Assembly: GCA_021495925.1 (NCBI GenBank)
Contig: JAKEKT010000009.1
Span: forward strand, 545,195 to 609,194
Source of the DNA: Diplodia intermedia
Lineage: Eukaryota > Ascomycota > Dothideomycetes > Botryosphaeriales > Botryosphaeriaceae
DNA: 64,000 nt
Direction: 5' to 3'
Shown one piece after another: positions 31,310-43,491 of the stretch. How positions within the stretch are numbered: position 1 is the stretch's first letter; each line of letters begins with the position of its first letter. The translations under genes and the position numbers were made by a program. The notes beneath the pieces were generated by a model. It saw nothing but the letters and a program-made list of their open reading frames with translations, did not search any database and was not told the origin of the DNA.

Positions 31310-32449
31310 GTTTGATGGATGAGATACGGCGGCGGAATGTCAATGCGGCTTTGGTAGGAATTTGAAAGCAAATAAAACTCGGGGTAGAATGGGGATGGGG
31401 CCGTTGGGTGGAGAAGAGCTGGAGGCGCAGAGGAGAGATGACGCGCTTGCGCTCGACACGCGACAGCCACGCGAAAAATCGCGTCTGAGCTCGCCGCACT
31501 AGGCCGGGCTAGGAAGTGTAAGTGGAGCGATGCTGCGGGCTACCAACCGGCCATGCAGGGATTTCGATTTGGAAGGACGGCCGCCACACCTCAGTCTCTA
31601 CTATCCCTCCGTTGAGGCTTTATACACACTGCGCACCTCTTCCCAGTGTTGTTGTCCAGGGTGGAGCTGACACTTCAGCGTTGCTATGGGAACTGCGGAG
31701 ATCGGTCTCTCGCGACGCTGCGCGCTGCCGCCAGGCCGGCCCATCCGCCTTGAGCTGCATGCAGCCTCCCAATTCTTCCGATTCAACGTGCTTATATTAC
31801 GGCATTCCCCACGGCGGCGGTTTAGTTGGCCGCCGTTCCGCCATGCAGAGCCCAGCTCCTATAGCGCGCGTCATGCGACTCTGAATCCTGCAGCACACCC
31901 GATTTTATGAGCGGCGAGGCAACCTTTCGACTGGCCGGGTTGCTGCAGCCATGAAACAGTCCAGCATGTACGCAGCCTCCAGGCGTTTCGCCCATCGAGC
32001 TTACGTGTCATGAGCCTTGCCCTGATTTCATTGGAATCCGTTACACTGCCTAGGTTTCAACCTGGTCCAGGCCTATCCTTGATCGCGGCCAATGGCCGAA
32101 CATCATTAGCGCCTCGCTCTCCAGATCCTCTGAATAAACATCTCCGATGGCCAGCAATGAAACCGACCCCGCAGCGGGGACCCGGCTTGTCGAAGCCTCC
32201 TTAAACACCTTGTACATCAGCAGCATGGGCCATCGCTGACAGGGCTATGATTGCAGCATGCGCCTGTACCACTTGCACTCTACAGAGTATTTCAGCACGC
32301 AGAGGATATTGACGGACAAGGACTGATATTTTCCCTTCCTGTTCTCAGCTGTTATGTCCAGCTGTCGCTTTTAAGTCATGATCATACTAGTCGTCCATTC
32401 ATGCAATTTTCGCCCAAAATCACTACCCCATGGGGAGCAACACCCTTGC
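31310..32449. other. Intergenic region
   Basis: About 1.1 kb between the Cdt1-like start and the glucanase stop codon. I see no gene, RNA or repeat in it. Confidence 0.45.
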
Positions 32450-34156
32450 TCACCCGATTATCGAATTGAAATCTGAGCCAAGGCTTTGGACCACCGGATT
32501 GAAGTTGGCCCACGCACAGTCCGCTGTAATCGGCTCGCTGTCATACTTGGAGTACGCGATGCGGTGGACGCTGGCACCGTAGACCATGACGTGCGGGTAG
32601 ATGACGTCGCTGCTGTTCAAGGGGAAATCCTCCGGGAATGGCAGCTCGAGGAGCTGAGGACCAGTCTGGTTGACTGTGCTGAAACTCACCTTGGGCGAGC
32701 CGGCGCGCATGTCCTGAGAGTGTGGCGAGTTGCCAAAGAACACCTCGACTTCGACCTGAGCGCGTACGGCCGCCCAGATGAAGACCGAGTCATCGGGGAA
32801 GTCAGAGTTCTGTACGGAACCTGTCGCGGATGCCTCACCTCCCTGGCACTTGGCGTCCTTACGGTGCACTCGGTACCAGTAGATGAGGCTGTTGTCCTTG
32901 ATCTCTGGCTCGGCTCCAGACTTATAGTACTCCGCATAGTGCTTGCCCATCGTCTGCCAGGACGTGTGGTTCATCCCGTAGACATAGTTTCCTTGGTCTC
33001 CAAGGTTGACACAGCCCGGGGCAGTGCCGTTTTGCTCGGGGACCTCGCGCAGGTAAGTAGAGCTGTTCCAGCTGTTCCAGCTCTCAATGTTGACGATATC
33101 TGGCTTAACATCGGTAATGACACTGCGCCAGCGGTTATACCAGAGGGTGTCACTGTACTGGACCCGGCTGTCGGCAGGGTTGTTGGTGTTGAGATTCGCG
33201 TAGTACCAAGGTGAGACGGCTGCATATGGCGTCAAAGGTGGCGGAAATGTGGGTAGGACTAAATACACACTTACCTGTAATGTAAGGACCGGTCCTTCCC
33301 GCGCTGCTCAAGCCATCCTTGAACGCGTTGTCGACATCACAGGTGAGGTTCTGGCGAACATTCAGGGGCCACGCCATTCCTATTTCTTAGGTCAGTTGGT
33401 CCCGGAATATTCATGGTTTTTTTTCTTACCATTGTAGAAGCCGTCAATGGATGGGTAGTCTGAGTAGGCGTTTTGGGCCTCCTTTGTGGGATCGCCCTGC
33501 TGATGAGCTGCTTGGATGTAGGTCTCGAAGTACGAAGTGATGCTGATGTTGACGCCTTGACGCTGTAGAAGTGACTTCATTTGGAAGAAGTAGTCGTCTC
33601 CATACAGGGTTCCGCGCGTAACAACGAGGACCGCGTCGTTCCAGTGGTAGGTTGCGGACTGCTTGCTGGCATCCGAAATCATGGTGGATTGATAAGTCAT
33701 GTTCCAGGCAATTCCAGTCGGGCAGTTCTCGGTGCGGGCGTGGTAGGTCATGTCGAAGGCCGGAATGAGGGAGAAGTTTTGGGTGGCTGCAGCTGCGTAC
33801 GCATCCTTGATCCTGGCTGTCTGCCAGCTGAGGTCCTGAGGCTGGCAGTTGGGCGGAACGGCAACCAGAGCTGAAAAGCAGAGCATTAGCGCGCGGATCT
33901 TCCCGTGGTGAGGATGGCCGCGACTCACTGAATCCGTCAATTCCTGCCGCTTTGGCCGAGGCCATGTCGGCCTTCCAGGTGTCGACCGTGTAGGATTCGG
34001 CGAAAAGAAGCTACAATGCACCTCAGTATTCTTGCTGTCTTTCCTTGAAAAGATCTTGGGCGGGCGGGTTACCTCAAAGCTGGCAGTAACCAAGGACGCA
34101 GAGGAAAGCTGAGTGAGGGCGCCGACGAGCAGCGTAAGAAGGACGGCGAACTTCAT
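32450..34156 (-). CDS. Alpha-1,3-glucanase (mutanase), GH71, secreted, five exons
   Basis: Exons 34156-34073, 34010-33929, 33870-33430, 33379-33275 and 33219-32450 give 493 residues with matching phases. MKFAVLLTLLVGALTQLSSA is a signal peptide. The GH71 landmarks follow: SYTVDTWKADMASAKAAGID, the IPAFDMTY strand, SYPSID-like FYNGMAWP and TAVSPWYY (both restored by splicing), then NIESWNSW. The C-terminal beta-rich half includes several Asn-glycosylation sites. No CBM24-type carbohydrate-binding module is visible after the catalytic region. Such enzymes hydrolyse alpha-1,3-glucan in fungal walls, for nutrition, remodelling or mycoparasitism. The short introns all have standard donors and AG acceptors. 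Confidence 0.85.
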
Positions 34157-34962
34157 GTTGGCGGGCGGCCTGTGCAGAGGAATTGCAGGAGTGGAGAGGG
34201 TAGAAAGAGGTGACAAGGAGAGAGTGAATGGAGTCCGGGCAGGTTTTATGCTGTCGCGGTGGTGGGTGTTCAGGTGGCGGCGGCCCAGAGAGGAAAGAGC
34301 GGAGAAAAGCACTTAACGGTGGCTGGACTCCAGGTGAGGTGACAGCAACATGGCACATGCGACACACCGGGGTTTTCGCGAACAAAGGAGCGTGAAGAAG
34401 GATGGTTGCGGTTAGCAGTAAGCCGATCAGGAAGCAGACCCATCGAGCAGCCTTTAAAGGAAGCATGCTGCCCGCCTGACGGGGATTGGCCGACCATGGG
34501 GATTGATTGCGCGTGCACCCACACGTCCGACTTGGTCGGTCTGCTGCAGGCGTGGCATCGCTGTGCCGTCCGGTCATGGGCAAGGCTATATGGCAGCCGC
34601 CCACGTTTCACGGCAAAATGGCCCTTCTTCTGACTTCATCCATCCGGCGCCGTCGTGCAAGGGATAGGGCGGATATCAGCAGCCGCGACGCCGGCCGATC
34701 CCTCCGTTGCATTTGGATGAGTGGCAATCACTTTCCATGCGCGCTATAGTGCTTTGCGCTACATGGCCAATCGGCGTCTTCCGTGCGCTGTGCCTGGCCA
34801 GGCGCGACGAAACGGGCAGGTCCTTGGCAACCGTCGACTCGAAAGCGCGAAACAGGCCGGCACAAAGAATAGTTAGATTACGGATGCACTACAGACGCCT
34901 CGTGATTATCGCCCATTGCCCAACGCCCTCGTTAGCCATTGCTCGTCGCGTGCTGTCGTCGC
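34157..34962. other. Intergenic region
   Basis: Promoter of the glucanase and 3' flank of the next minus-strand gene. No supported feature. Confidence 0.45.
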
Positions 34963-35499
34963 TCATTTGAACCATCCCGACAGCCAGCTCTTCGACTGGG
35001 CTGCCTTGTCCTCGACAGTCTTGTCGAACTTGTCCACTGCCGAGTGCAGGTCCCTGGCCGTCTGCGCAGAGACGTCTCCAATCTTCTTGTCGGCCTGAGC
35101 GCGGTACGCCTCCAGCTTCTCGTCGACCTTGCTCGTAGTGGCCTTGGCTTCAGCGATCTGCAAGAGATCAGCTAGACTGTCGCAAAGCACATGTCGCCGT
35201 TACTGACCGTCCTATCAACCGTTTGGCCTGCCTCCTCGCCCAGCACCTTCGCACTGGTTTTGGCTTCCTTTTCCCTGCCGGGGAGCTCGCCCTTGATCTT
35301 CGACGACAGGCGCGAGGCGTCATCTGCGGCGGTCAGTCTGGATTACAATCTGAAGCACAGGTAGGTGGCACGCACGCTCAAACTCCTTCTCGGCCAGCTT
35401 GGGGCTGCCGCCGGCCTGGTAAAGGTAGTATCCAATACCGCCAGCTGCGGCTAGGCCGCCGTAGATGCCGATGCGCGAACCGCCACGACGAGCAGCCAT
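34963..35499 (-). CDS. Small single-pass membrane protein, calcofluor-white-hypersensitive type
   Basis: Exons 35499-35376, 35323-35208 and 35157-34963 give 144 residues. The N-terminus is basic (MAARRGGSRIG) and followed by a Gly/Ala-rich hydrophobic helix (IYGGLAAAGGIGYYLYQAGG). The remainder is charged and helical with regular Lys/Glu spacing, ending SWLSGWFK. This layout resembles short fungal proteins annotated as calcofluor white hypersensitive protein, anchored in mitochondrial or ER membrane. The family name comes from memory of similar proteins and is tentative. The second donor (GTCAGT) is weaker than usual, but the phases of all three exons agree and the joined sequence keeps one helical character. 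Confidence 0.65.
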
Positions 35500-36138
35500 T
35501 GTCGCAAGAGTCGAAGGATGGTTTCGTGGGATGAGGGTTGTGTAATTGGATTGATACGAGTGGACAGAGAGCGTTGCGCGCGAGGAAAGGGCAGGAGGAT
35601 GATGCGGTGGTGTTATTCCATGCAGCGAGCTGGCTAGCGATGACGTATGTGCTGCCGCTGGATTGCACCGGCTACCCGTTTTCGACGGTTCTGCCGCTGG
35701 ATTCGGCTAAGCCCCTGCCAACCTGGGGAAAATTACGCTGACCCGCCGGAAACCTCGACGAATGGGCCTCGGTATGACGCGAAGCTCCCTCTCCGCACCC
35801 ACGCGCGCCATCGCAAGCTTCTGCCGCGCGCCAACTCCTTTGAGACAGGTAATTTCGTCGTCACCACTTCCACCCCCGACTGCATACTGAACGAGTGCTG
35901 AATGCTCCGGATCGGACTCACCGTCAGTTCCTCGTCTCAGCCGCGCATCGTATCTTGTTCGCAGTTGGCTCAGCGCCATGCTTTTTCCCTAGCTTCAATT
36001 CTACTTCAGCCCCGCCGTCAGCTCTCGCGTAGGCTATGCTTGCACCCTGCGGACTCCGCCATTCTTCTCCCTCCACTTCCCTCCGCCTACTCGATAATAT
36101 CTCCTTTGACCGCCGCGCGCAGCACTTTCGCATGAACG
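35500..36138. other. Divergent intergenic region
   Basis: Shared upstream region of the small membrane protein (minus) and the DysF gene (plus). An out-of-frame ATG at 36132 lies seven bases before the DysF-gene ATG. No other feature. Confidence 0.4.
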
Positions 36139-37804
36139 ATGTCCCTCCTTGGGCTGACACCCTCGCGCGTCGACGACGCCGACATAACGGCGAAGTACGA
36201 CCACCTGATCGAGCTTGTAGACCACACCAGGCCCGATGATGGCGACAACTCGCCCAGCGAAATATCGTCCGGCACCCAGACGCCCCTTTCGCCCAAGCTC
36301 TCCCGCCGATTGAATCGCTCCTCCATACGGGAAGACCTCGCCAAACGTGGGCTCGCCCGCCAAAAATACGCAAAATGGCAGCAGGACAGGTTCGCATCGG
36401 TAGACGAAGGCAGCGGGTCGGGGAATACATCCTTGGAGCAAATCGACTCCAAAGCTTGTGCGGTACGGTCTGAGGAGATGGACACCGGCAGTAAAGACGG
36501 CGACCCCATTTCGCGGAAGAAGAGCAAGCTTGAACGCGGCAAGAAGCGCGTGAAAGGGCTCGTCAACTCCAAGAAGATCATCAAGCAATCCAAGGAAGAG
36601 GACGCTGTTGTCGACCAGCTCTACGAAAACCAGCGCGGCTCATTCTTCTTCGGCATACCCTTGTTCTCCTCCAAGTCGCTGCTCAACTTCGATCCCGCGC
36701 CCTGGGTTGATGGCAAGCACAAGCAGGTGCCTGTCAATATCACAAACGCCGCTGTGCCTGATCCAAGCTGGGAATGGTCATGGCCGTCATGGTATGTCGA
36801 CATGTCCCAGGATGTCGACGAGGAGGGTTGGCAGTACTCGTTCTCCTTCCGCCACGGCTTTGCATGGCATGGCACACATCCGTGGCTCCACTCGTTCGTG
36901 AGGAGACGTCGTTGGCTAAGAAAGCGCGCTCGTAAACATTCCACGCTCAGAAGTCAAGCGGATTCCAAGCACATCAGTGATGCCCATATGCTCAGCTCCG
37001 AATACTTCACCATTCATCCTCCGAAGAAGGCGTCAAACTATGCCAGTGAAAGCTTAGCGTATGCGACTTCATTAACCCGCCTCGACAGCCAGGACAGACT
37101 TGATCAAGAGGATGAGATCAGCGATGTCTCACGGCTGCTGAGACGACTGAAAAAAGCATCAGTTGACCGCGAAAAGATTGTGCTTGTGCGCCGTTTCCTT
37201 GATGAAGGTGGAGAGGAGTTGTACTATCTTTCTGAGCAGGTATGGACACATTGCTTCCCACTCCAACGGGCATTCTAATGCTTTGCAGATGCCAACCATC
37301 ATGTCCCTTCTCGTGTTTCAATCGTCCCGACGCTACCTGCTCTCGGTGTTGTTTCGACATTTCGAGGCTGCGTCTGCACACCGCGATGCTCACCTGGAGC
37401 GAGATGAGCCCGAATCTTCTCCAGAGGGACGCAAAATCGATAATCTCGTGAAAGCATTGAATGCAGCCGATGAGGAATGTCGAAAGCTCGAATATTGGAG
37501 TGATATACGCCGCGTCACCCAGCGTGGCGAAACTTTGGGTGCTGTCGATGCAAGTCACGGCTGGGGCCATGGTTGGGAAGGCTTGGACGACACTGGACCA
37601 GCCGAGGCGGATGTATCAGGCGCGGAGAGATTCAAGGAAGATGGCACGCCCCCTCAGGAGGGATCCGATGATGAGTCGGAGAAAGAGCAAACGAAAGAAG
37701 TCCAATCCAATGGCCAGGAAAGCTCTGGTTCGGATGCTGAACAACACGAGAATGGGCAGGCTAGTGGGGCTAAGGACAAAGGCAAGGGTAAGGCGGAGCT
37801 CTAA
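36139..37804 (+). CDS. Dysferlin-domain protein, Mug65/Spo73 type
   Basis: Exons 36139-37239 and 37289-37804 give 538 residues. The N-terminus is polar, with a Lys-rich stretch around 115-155. A DysF domain follows (about 165-265): NQRGSFFFGIPLFSSKSL, then the Trp-rich PSWEWSWPSWYVDM and GWQYSFSFRHGFAWHGTHPW, typical of the DysFN/DysFC pair. A basic RRRRWLRKRARK motif comes after. The exon junction falls at LSEQ/MPTIMS, before a helical segment. The C-terminus is acidic and low in complexity. Fission yeast Mug65 and budding yeast Spo73 of this family act in sporulation and membranes. Its role here is inferred. An out-of-frame ATG at 36132 may reduce initiation. Confidence 0.75.
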
Positions 37805-38765
37805 GCCTCCGTGCCGTCTGTCTAGTCATCCACATGCCCTCCATTTGGTTTCTGCAAATCTCTGTTTTGAAGTAGATCTAATTTTGGGCAGAGCGGCTTT
37901 CTTCATCGTCGCCACCTCCTGAACCACCATCGGAGGCGCCCATCCGGCGACAGTCTTGGTTTGAGTGGCCGTTCTGGTAATAACATTGAGCATTGATTCT
38001 TTGCTTTTTCAACACTACAGCAACAGCGGCTTTGTGTTCTCTCCTACGCACATATATGTTATCAATTACGCACCTACAACTACTTTTCCTTATGGCTGAT
38101 TCAAGATGGAACTCGAGCATCCTTCGGAGCTTCCGAAAGTCAGTCACATGTATCCAATCGCCCTATCTCACTCGACCTTCTGTGTATCACCCATCATCCC
38201 CATACCTGCGCATGATTACCTTGATCCTATCAGAAAGCACAACGTCTAAGACCCTTTCCGCACAAAGAACCTCACCGCAATGCCTGTTCGTAGCGAAACA
38301 AACAATATTGACTCAGCGCTATCTTGGGTCGAGCAGCGGGCTCATTAGCCTTGAAATAGCGATGCTGCCGATCTGCGCTTCTTGCCTTGGCTCACACAAA
38401 GACAACCGTGTGTTTTAGTCATAAGCAGGTACCTCCACTAGTTCTACAACAAGCACTTCCCGAGCCTGAAGAGGTAGGTAAATATCTTCCGGTCAGTGAA
38501 CGGGTGGACTCGAATGCATCAGGAACCGAAGATTTGTTTCAAGTTCATCCCGAAGCGAACGACCACGGACGCTTGGCAGCCCAGTCAAAGTCTTGACGCT
38601 CGTATGCACAGATTAGCTTGGGCTACCTACTTCAATAGGCACAACTTTAGGCTAATTGTTAGTCGATGTTTATGCGGCGGAGTAGATGGAGTGAGGTACG
38701 GCGTACGTACGAAGGGAGAGGGGGGCCTGAAGGAGGCTAAAAGGAGAGCGAACGAGGGAGTGGCG
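37805..38765. other. Intergenic region
   Basis: About 1 kb upstream of the small cysteine-rich gene, moderately AT-rich. Open frames here lack starts and domain-like sequence. Nothing else seen. Confidence 0.4.
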
Positions 38766-38773
38766 TATATAAG
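38766..38773 (+). promoter_or_regulatory. TATA box of the cysteine-rich protein gene
   Basis: TATATAAG, 155 bp before the ATG at 38921, a strong TATA match upstream of a short gene. Confidence 0.5.
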
Positions 38774-38920
38774 CTTAAAAGTATGCGCATATCGGGGTAG
38801 GAGACAACTCATCCAAACTATCTCTTCAAGTCGGTAGGTTGATGTTCTCTTGTCTTCGCTACATGGGATCCAGTCGCTGATCGTAGCCGCCTTCACGCAG
38901 CACACTCATCCACCACAATC

Positions 38921-39165
38921 ATGCGCTTCAACACCATCTTCGGCCTTGCCGCCCTCTTCCTGTCAGGCGCTTCGGCGGCGATGACATGCGAGGTGAGTGT
39001 GTCAATTCCTTATTCATGGATCATTCCTAACTTTATCGATAGGAATGCTGCGATATCTGCAAGCCGATGGATAGCGCAACGACCGAGTTTGAGAACTGCA
39101 CGGGTAACTGCGAGGCTTATGCTTGCGCCGGCGTCGTGTCCCGCTGCGAGGAGTTCTGGGAGTAG
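38921..39165 (+). CDS. Small secreted cysteine-rich protein, candidate effector
   Basis: Exons 38921-38992 and 39043-39165 give 64 residues. The 50-bp intron has a GTGAGT donor, a cctaac branch site and a gatag acceptor. Residues 1-20 (MRFNTIFGLAALFLSGASAA) are a signal peptide. The mature part of about 44 residues has eight cysteines, beginning MTCEECCDICK and ending RCEEFWE, enough for four disulfides. It is acidic. I do not recognise the family. Size, signal peptide and cysteine density match secreted fungal effectors or antimicrobial-like peptides. The leader, clean splice and TATA box support a real gene although neither exon alone would be called. Confidence 0.7.
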
Positions 39166-39808
39166 CTCTCCTGAGCGGGACTCAAACAGACGATTGGCTC
39201 CTATCATGTTCTCCATTGGGCTTCCCCGTTTGATGGGTATGCATTTTTGTATCCTTTTTAAGAATTGAGATGATTGGCACGATACCTTGATTGTTGTTCA
39301 TAACACGTGTTGCGTTTTGGCTACCCAACGAATTTAGTGCAATCGCAACCACGACAGCTGTTGCCTAATACGCACGGATCTTGATGTTTCCTCCGGTCGT
39401 CGCGTGGAGGAGTTGAATCTGGCGTTAGCTGGCAGGTGTTGGCGTTCGGACGAATTCGTGGTCCGACGCGATGACGCCTCGACATGGTGGCGCGGCAAGG
39501 AAACGCTCCGCTGGCCGAGTTGGATTCACAATGCGCTGTCTTATTGGCTGGGCGTGGTACTTTGCGTTGGGGGCCGCAGCAAGTAGGCGAGCGTGGATCC
39601 AATAGCGGCCTTGTTAGCACAGCCACAAGCATGGCTACCACGGCGTTAGCGTTGACAGGCGGTGATAGGGCCCGGCGTTAGCATCGAGTGGCGGCCATAA
39701 CGGATGCCTATTTTCCATGTAATCTCTATATGAACCGGCTCCGTTCCTGCCTGGCAGAACCATCAACATCAACATCGACATCAACACTCAGCACTCAGCA
39801 CTCCCACC
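39166..39808. other. Intergenic region
   Basis: 3' flank of the small secreted gene and promoter of the hydrolase gene. Short direct repeats of atcaacatc and agcactc units occur just before 39809. No gene seen. Confidence 0.4.
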
Positions 39809-41265
39809 ATGGCAACCGCAACAGAACACACCGCCGAGCGCGCAATGGCTACGACCGGCAAAAAACTCAGCCAATTGTTTCCATTGAGCCCCAAGGAAGG
39901 TTGGACGCAGTGGGTGAGTTACACCAGTCCCGCAAACCCTGCAGGCAAACCGCTGAACATCACGAGTGCGCAAACATGTCGCCCGCAACCGCAGAAGAGA
40001 CAGTGCTCTCATTCATCCCCGACGTCCTGAAGCCGTCTTCATCCCAGGCTGCAATCTTATCGAGCTCGCAATCTTCCATTACGTCTTCTTCAGAGCTCGG
40101 TTCCTCGTCAACGTCAAGCCTCGGCCAGGCCGTGGTCCGAAAATGGCATTCGCGGCTCGTTCAGCTAGGCGGCAAGGATCGCGCTTTGAATGAGTTTTCG
40201 ATCGAACGCGTTGGCGAGGAGGTGGAGCACAACCTTGTCATGCTCCACGGTTATGGCGCCGGCCTTGGCTTCTTCTACAAGAATTACGAAAGCCTCAGCA
40301 GAAGACCCGGATGGAAGCTGTACGCTCTGGACATGCTGGGAATGGGCCGAAGCAGCCGGCCGCCCTTCAGGATCCAGGCAAAAGACCGCCAGGGCAAAGT
40401 CACCGAGGCGGAGAACTGGTTCATCGATGCGCTGGAAGAGTGGCGCGTCAAGAAGGGCATTGGCCGCATGACCCTACTTGGACATAGCATGGGCGGCTAC
40501 ATGGCTACCGCATACGCACTCAAGTATCCGAACAGCCTGGAGAAGCTCATTCTCGTTAGCCCTGTCGGCATTCCGGAAGATCCTTCGGCCATCAAGTCCG
40601 AGATTCCAGAGCTTCCGGCCAACCCCCTCCGCGACCAGAACATCGCTCTGGACAGCAGTGCAGACATCAGTCCGTCATCTGTGCAACAGACGGACGACAA
40701 CAACCGCAAGCCGCTGAGGCAAACCCCGAAGTGGCTCGTTCATCTCTGGGAAGCAAACATCAGTCCTTTCTCCATCATCCGAATGGCCGGTCCGTTGGGC
40801 CCGCGCTTGACCTCGGGCTGGACGTCGCGTGTGTTCTCGCACCTTCCGCAGAACGAGGCTCTCGCATTGCACGACTACTCCTACTCCCTCTTCCGCCAAC
40901 GGGGCAGCGGCGAGTACGCTCTCGCCCACATTCTGGCGCCGGGTGCCTTCGCGCGGGATCCGCTCATCAACAGGATCCACAAGATCGGCAGGCAAGAAGG
41001 CGAGAAAGGCGTGCCAGTCACCTTCATGTACGGCGATCATGACTGGATGGACGTCAACGGAGGCCGTGCGGCGGAGAAGATTATCAAAGCCGAGAGCGCA
41101 AAGGCGTTGGAGGGCAAGAGTGATGACGAGAAGAGGAAGGACAACGGAGACGCGAAGGTGGTAGTGATTGAGAAAGCCGGCCATCATCTGTATATCGACA
41201 ACCCCGAACGCTTCAATCGGGTGATAGATGAGGAGCTGCAAGATGTGGAGCGAAGACAGTGGTAA
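39809..41265 (+). CDS. ABHD5/Cld1-like alpha/beta hydrolase (acyltransferase or lipase)
   Basis: Exons 39809-39913 and 39967-41265 give 467 residues. The nucleophile elbow GHSMGG is near residue 212. The oxyanion-side motif HGYGAGLGFFYKN is near 135, and the HX4D motif HHLYID is near the C-terminus, as in the ABHD4/5 and yeast Cld1/Ict1/Ecm18 group. These act on cardiolipin, lysophosphatidic acid or related lipids in mitochondria or on lipid droplets. Residues 60-110 are Ser-rich. The intron (53 bp, GTGAGT, gctgaac branch) uses a cgag acceptor; another AG nearby would cause a frame error. An alternative start at 39976 (MSPATAEE) would bypass exon 1. Confidence 0.8.
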
Positions 41266-42236
41266 TGCGGGGGTTTGGCCGATTCTCGTTTCTTCCTTAC
41301 ATTTTCTTCGTCATCCGTGTTTTTCAGCGTCCTTGAGCTCAGTAATGTAATACCCACCAAGTACAGTTCGTAGATTCGATAGAGGGCGGGAATACTGATG
41401 TATCAACAATTCCGATTGCTTCATTAAACCTACACCGCGCTCAACTGTCTACACACGTTTTGCACATTCTTGTTTCAAAGTCCTTTGATTGCTCTCACTG
41501 ATCAATTGCATCACGCGAAACAGTGATAAGAACACATCAATTGGTAATGTTCAAGTCTTTCATCAAGTTGAAACTGGATTTGCCCCTCGTCGTATGCGCA
41601 TCGGGTGCATCAGATCCCAGGCCTTGAAGTCGCTCCAGAATTAGACTCTCAATAATTCACGCCATTTAAGAGGTCGACTTTGCAAATTCGTAGGTGCAAA
41701 ACCAATTGTGGCTTCACGTTGAGACGGCGGATTAATCACTGATAATCTCGGTGGCTGGTGTCCAGTCGTTTATGCCGCTTCATCGGCAGTACTAGTAGGG
41801 ATACCGGCTGTTGGTTTTCTCGGTTGCATCCTGGAAGCCTGATACGGTTGCAACCGTGGCTGTATTGGACGTCTGCCTCGCCGCTCGTGGTGGCTGAATG
41901 GTGGAGATGGCTCACGTCAGATCGTCTCGCCACGAGGCGACGAACTCCAATGTCATTTGTAAATTCCCCAGCGCCAAAACTCAATCTACTGCATGCCAAG
42001 GCTTGTCGATTCATGGAGTGAGGACCACACGGTTGCTAATGGAGCAGATGCTCGGGTATGGCGGCTCATGATGGAGACCGCGGGTACATTTGCACCAGTA
42101 CAAACTTGAACGTATCCAGACCTCTTCATAGCTTGATATGATCAGTCTCGTTTATATCCGCTTGATTCTGAGTGCACTGGTGAGGGCGTATTTTGCAACC
42201 AATATAATTACAGTCATAAGTACTTCCACTTGATAT
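41266..42236. other. Intergenic region before the RIP block
   Basis: About 1 kb of ordinary composition after the last normal gene. No gene or RNA supported. Confidence 0.45.
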
Positions 42237-42340
42237 TAAGGGGGAGTGTGGGTGTCGTAACAGCTGACAGTCGAGTATATATAACGCCTTTTTCATTTAA
42301 CTTTTATGTTAACACATCTAAAGAACTTGCAGATATAACG
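42237..42340 (+). mobile_element. Possible Copia polypurine tract and 3' LTR start
   Basis: aagggggag followed by tgtgggtgtcg near 42238-42257 resembles the polypurine tract/LTR junction of Ty1/Copia elements. A TATATATAA motif follows at about 42277, as in an LTR promoter. Composition then turns AT-rich. No second LTR was found, so the call is weak. Confidence 0.3.
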
Positions 42341-43491
42341 GGAAAGAGAATCTATTTATTACATCGCTATCTATTATTAGACTCGGCTTATTATTTATTG
42401 TAAATACGACTCCCGTCTTTTAGATTCCTTAAATTCTACTTTAAGTACAGATACGAGACTTAGTAGACCGCTTATTTCGTAGAAATCGCTCGTTATTATA
42501 TTCTTATTATAAAATAGGCGCTGCCTAGCATTTACTTTATTAGTAAAGAGTTTATAGTTATTAGAATTTAAATAAATAAGAATATATTTATACATCTATT
42601 AGAGATAAGATATAAGAAGCGATAGAGGGCTATTTTAAGAGTCGCTTATATATTTTACTTCTTACTAACTAAGCTATCTACTACTATAAACGCTTATATT
42701 CTAATATATCTTCTTTACGCCTTATCTAATAGAAAAGTACGCGATACTAGCTATAGTATTTAAGTAGTAAAATAGAAGATATATAAAATAATCGAGAGTT
42801 AAACTCGTAAATAGTAAAAAGAAAGAGAAGATAGTATTAAAGTCTTCTATAAAAACTAACGATAGTATTAAAGACTTTTATAAGAGTAGAAATCGAATCT
42901 ACTCTCTAATTACTAGATATAGTAGTAGAGCATCTTACTATCTAGCGATAGTAGTATATACGTAGTTAGTATAAGATAAATACTACTATACTAGTAATTC
43001 TCGTAATTAGATAAAAGAGAAGTTACGAAGTTAACTAATAAAGTACTAGTAAGCGGGCCTATATAGTTAGTTACTCGATTAAGAAGCTAGTATTAAGAAA
43101 GAAATAAGTAAATAAATACGTATATAATCGTTACGTAATCGTAATCCGTAATAATAGAAATAAAAGTATAAAACTAAATATAAAAGATAATATAATCTAG
43201 ATATTAATACGCTCGTTATTTCTTAAGAGAAACGAGCTCTAAGTAATAAACAAACGTTTAATACTTTTACTTAGATAATATCTTCGTTAATTCGTTCGCT
43301 ACTATATCTATAGTAGACGTCTATCTAAAGTAAACGTTACCGGCCTATACTTTCTAGCGAAGCTAGTAGTAGTAGATATTAATATAGCGAAGCTTAGTAT
43401 TAAGTTTTATAGCGTTCTATTTTATTAGAAGAAGTATCTACTTATTATTATATTAAACGTTAATACGATATCTAGAGTCGAAGAAGATATC

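Noticed and set aside
37878..38418. Open frames on both strands in the gap before the cysteine-rich gene
   Set aside because: No clear start, no recognisable domain, AT-rich intergenic composition.
42395..42595. 66-codon frame at the start of the AT-rich block
   Set aside because: Asn/Tyr/Lys-rich translation of RIP-mutated DNA with no domain.
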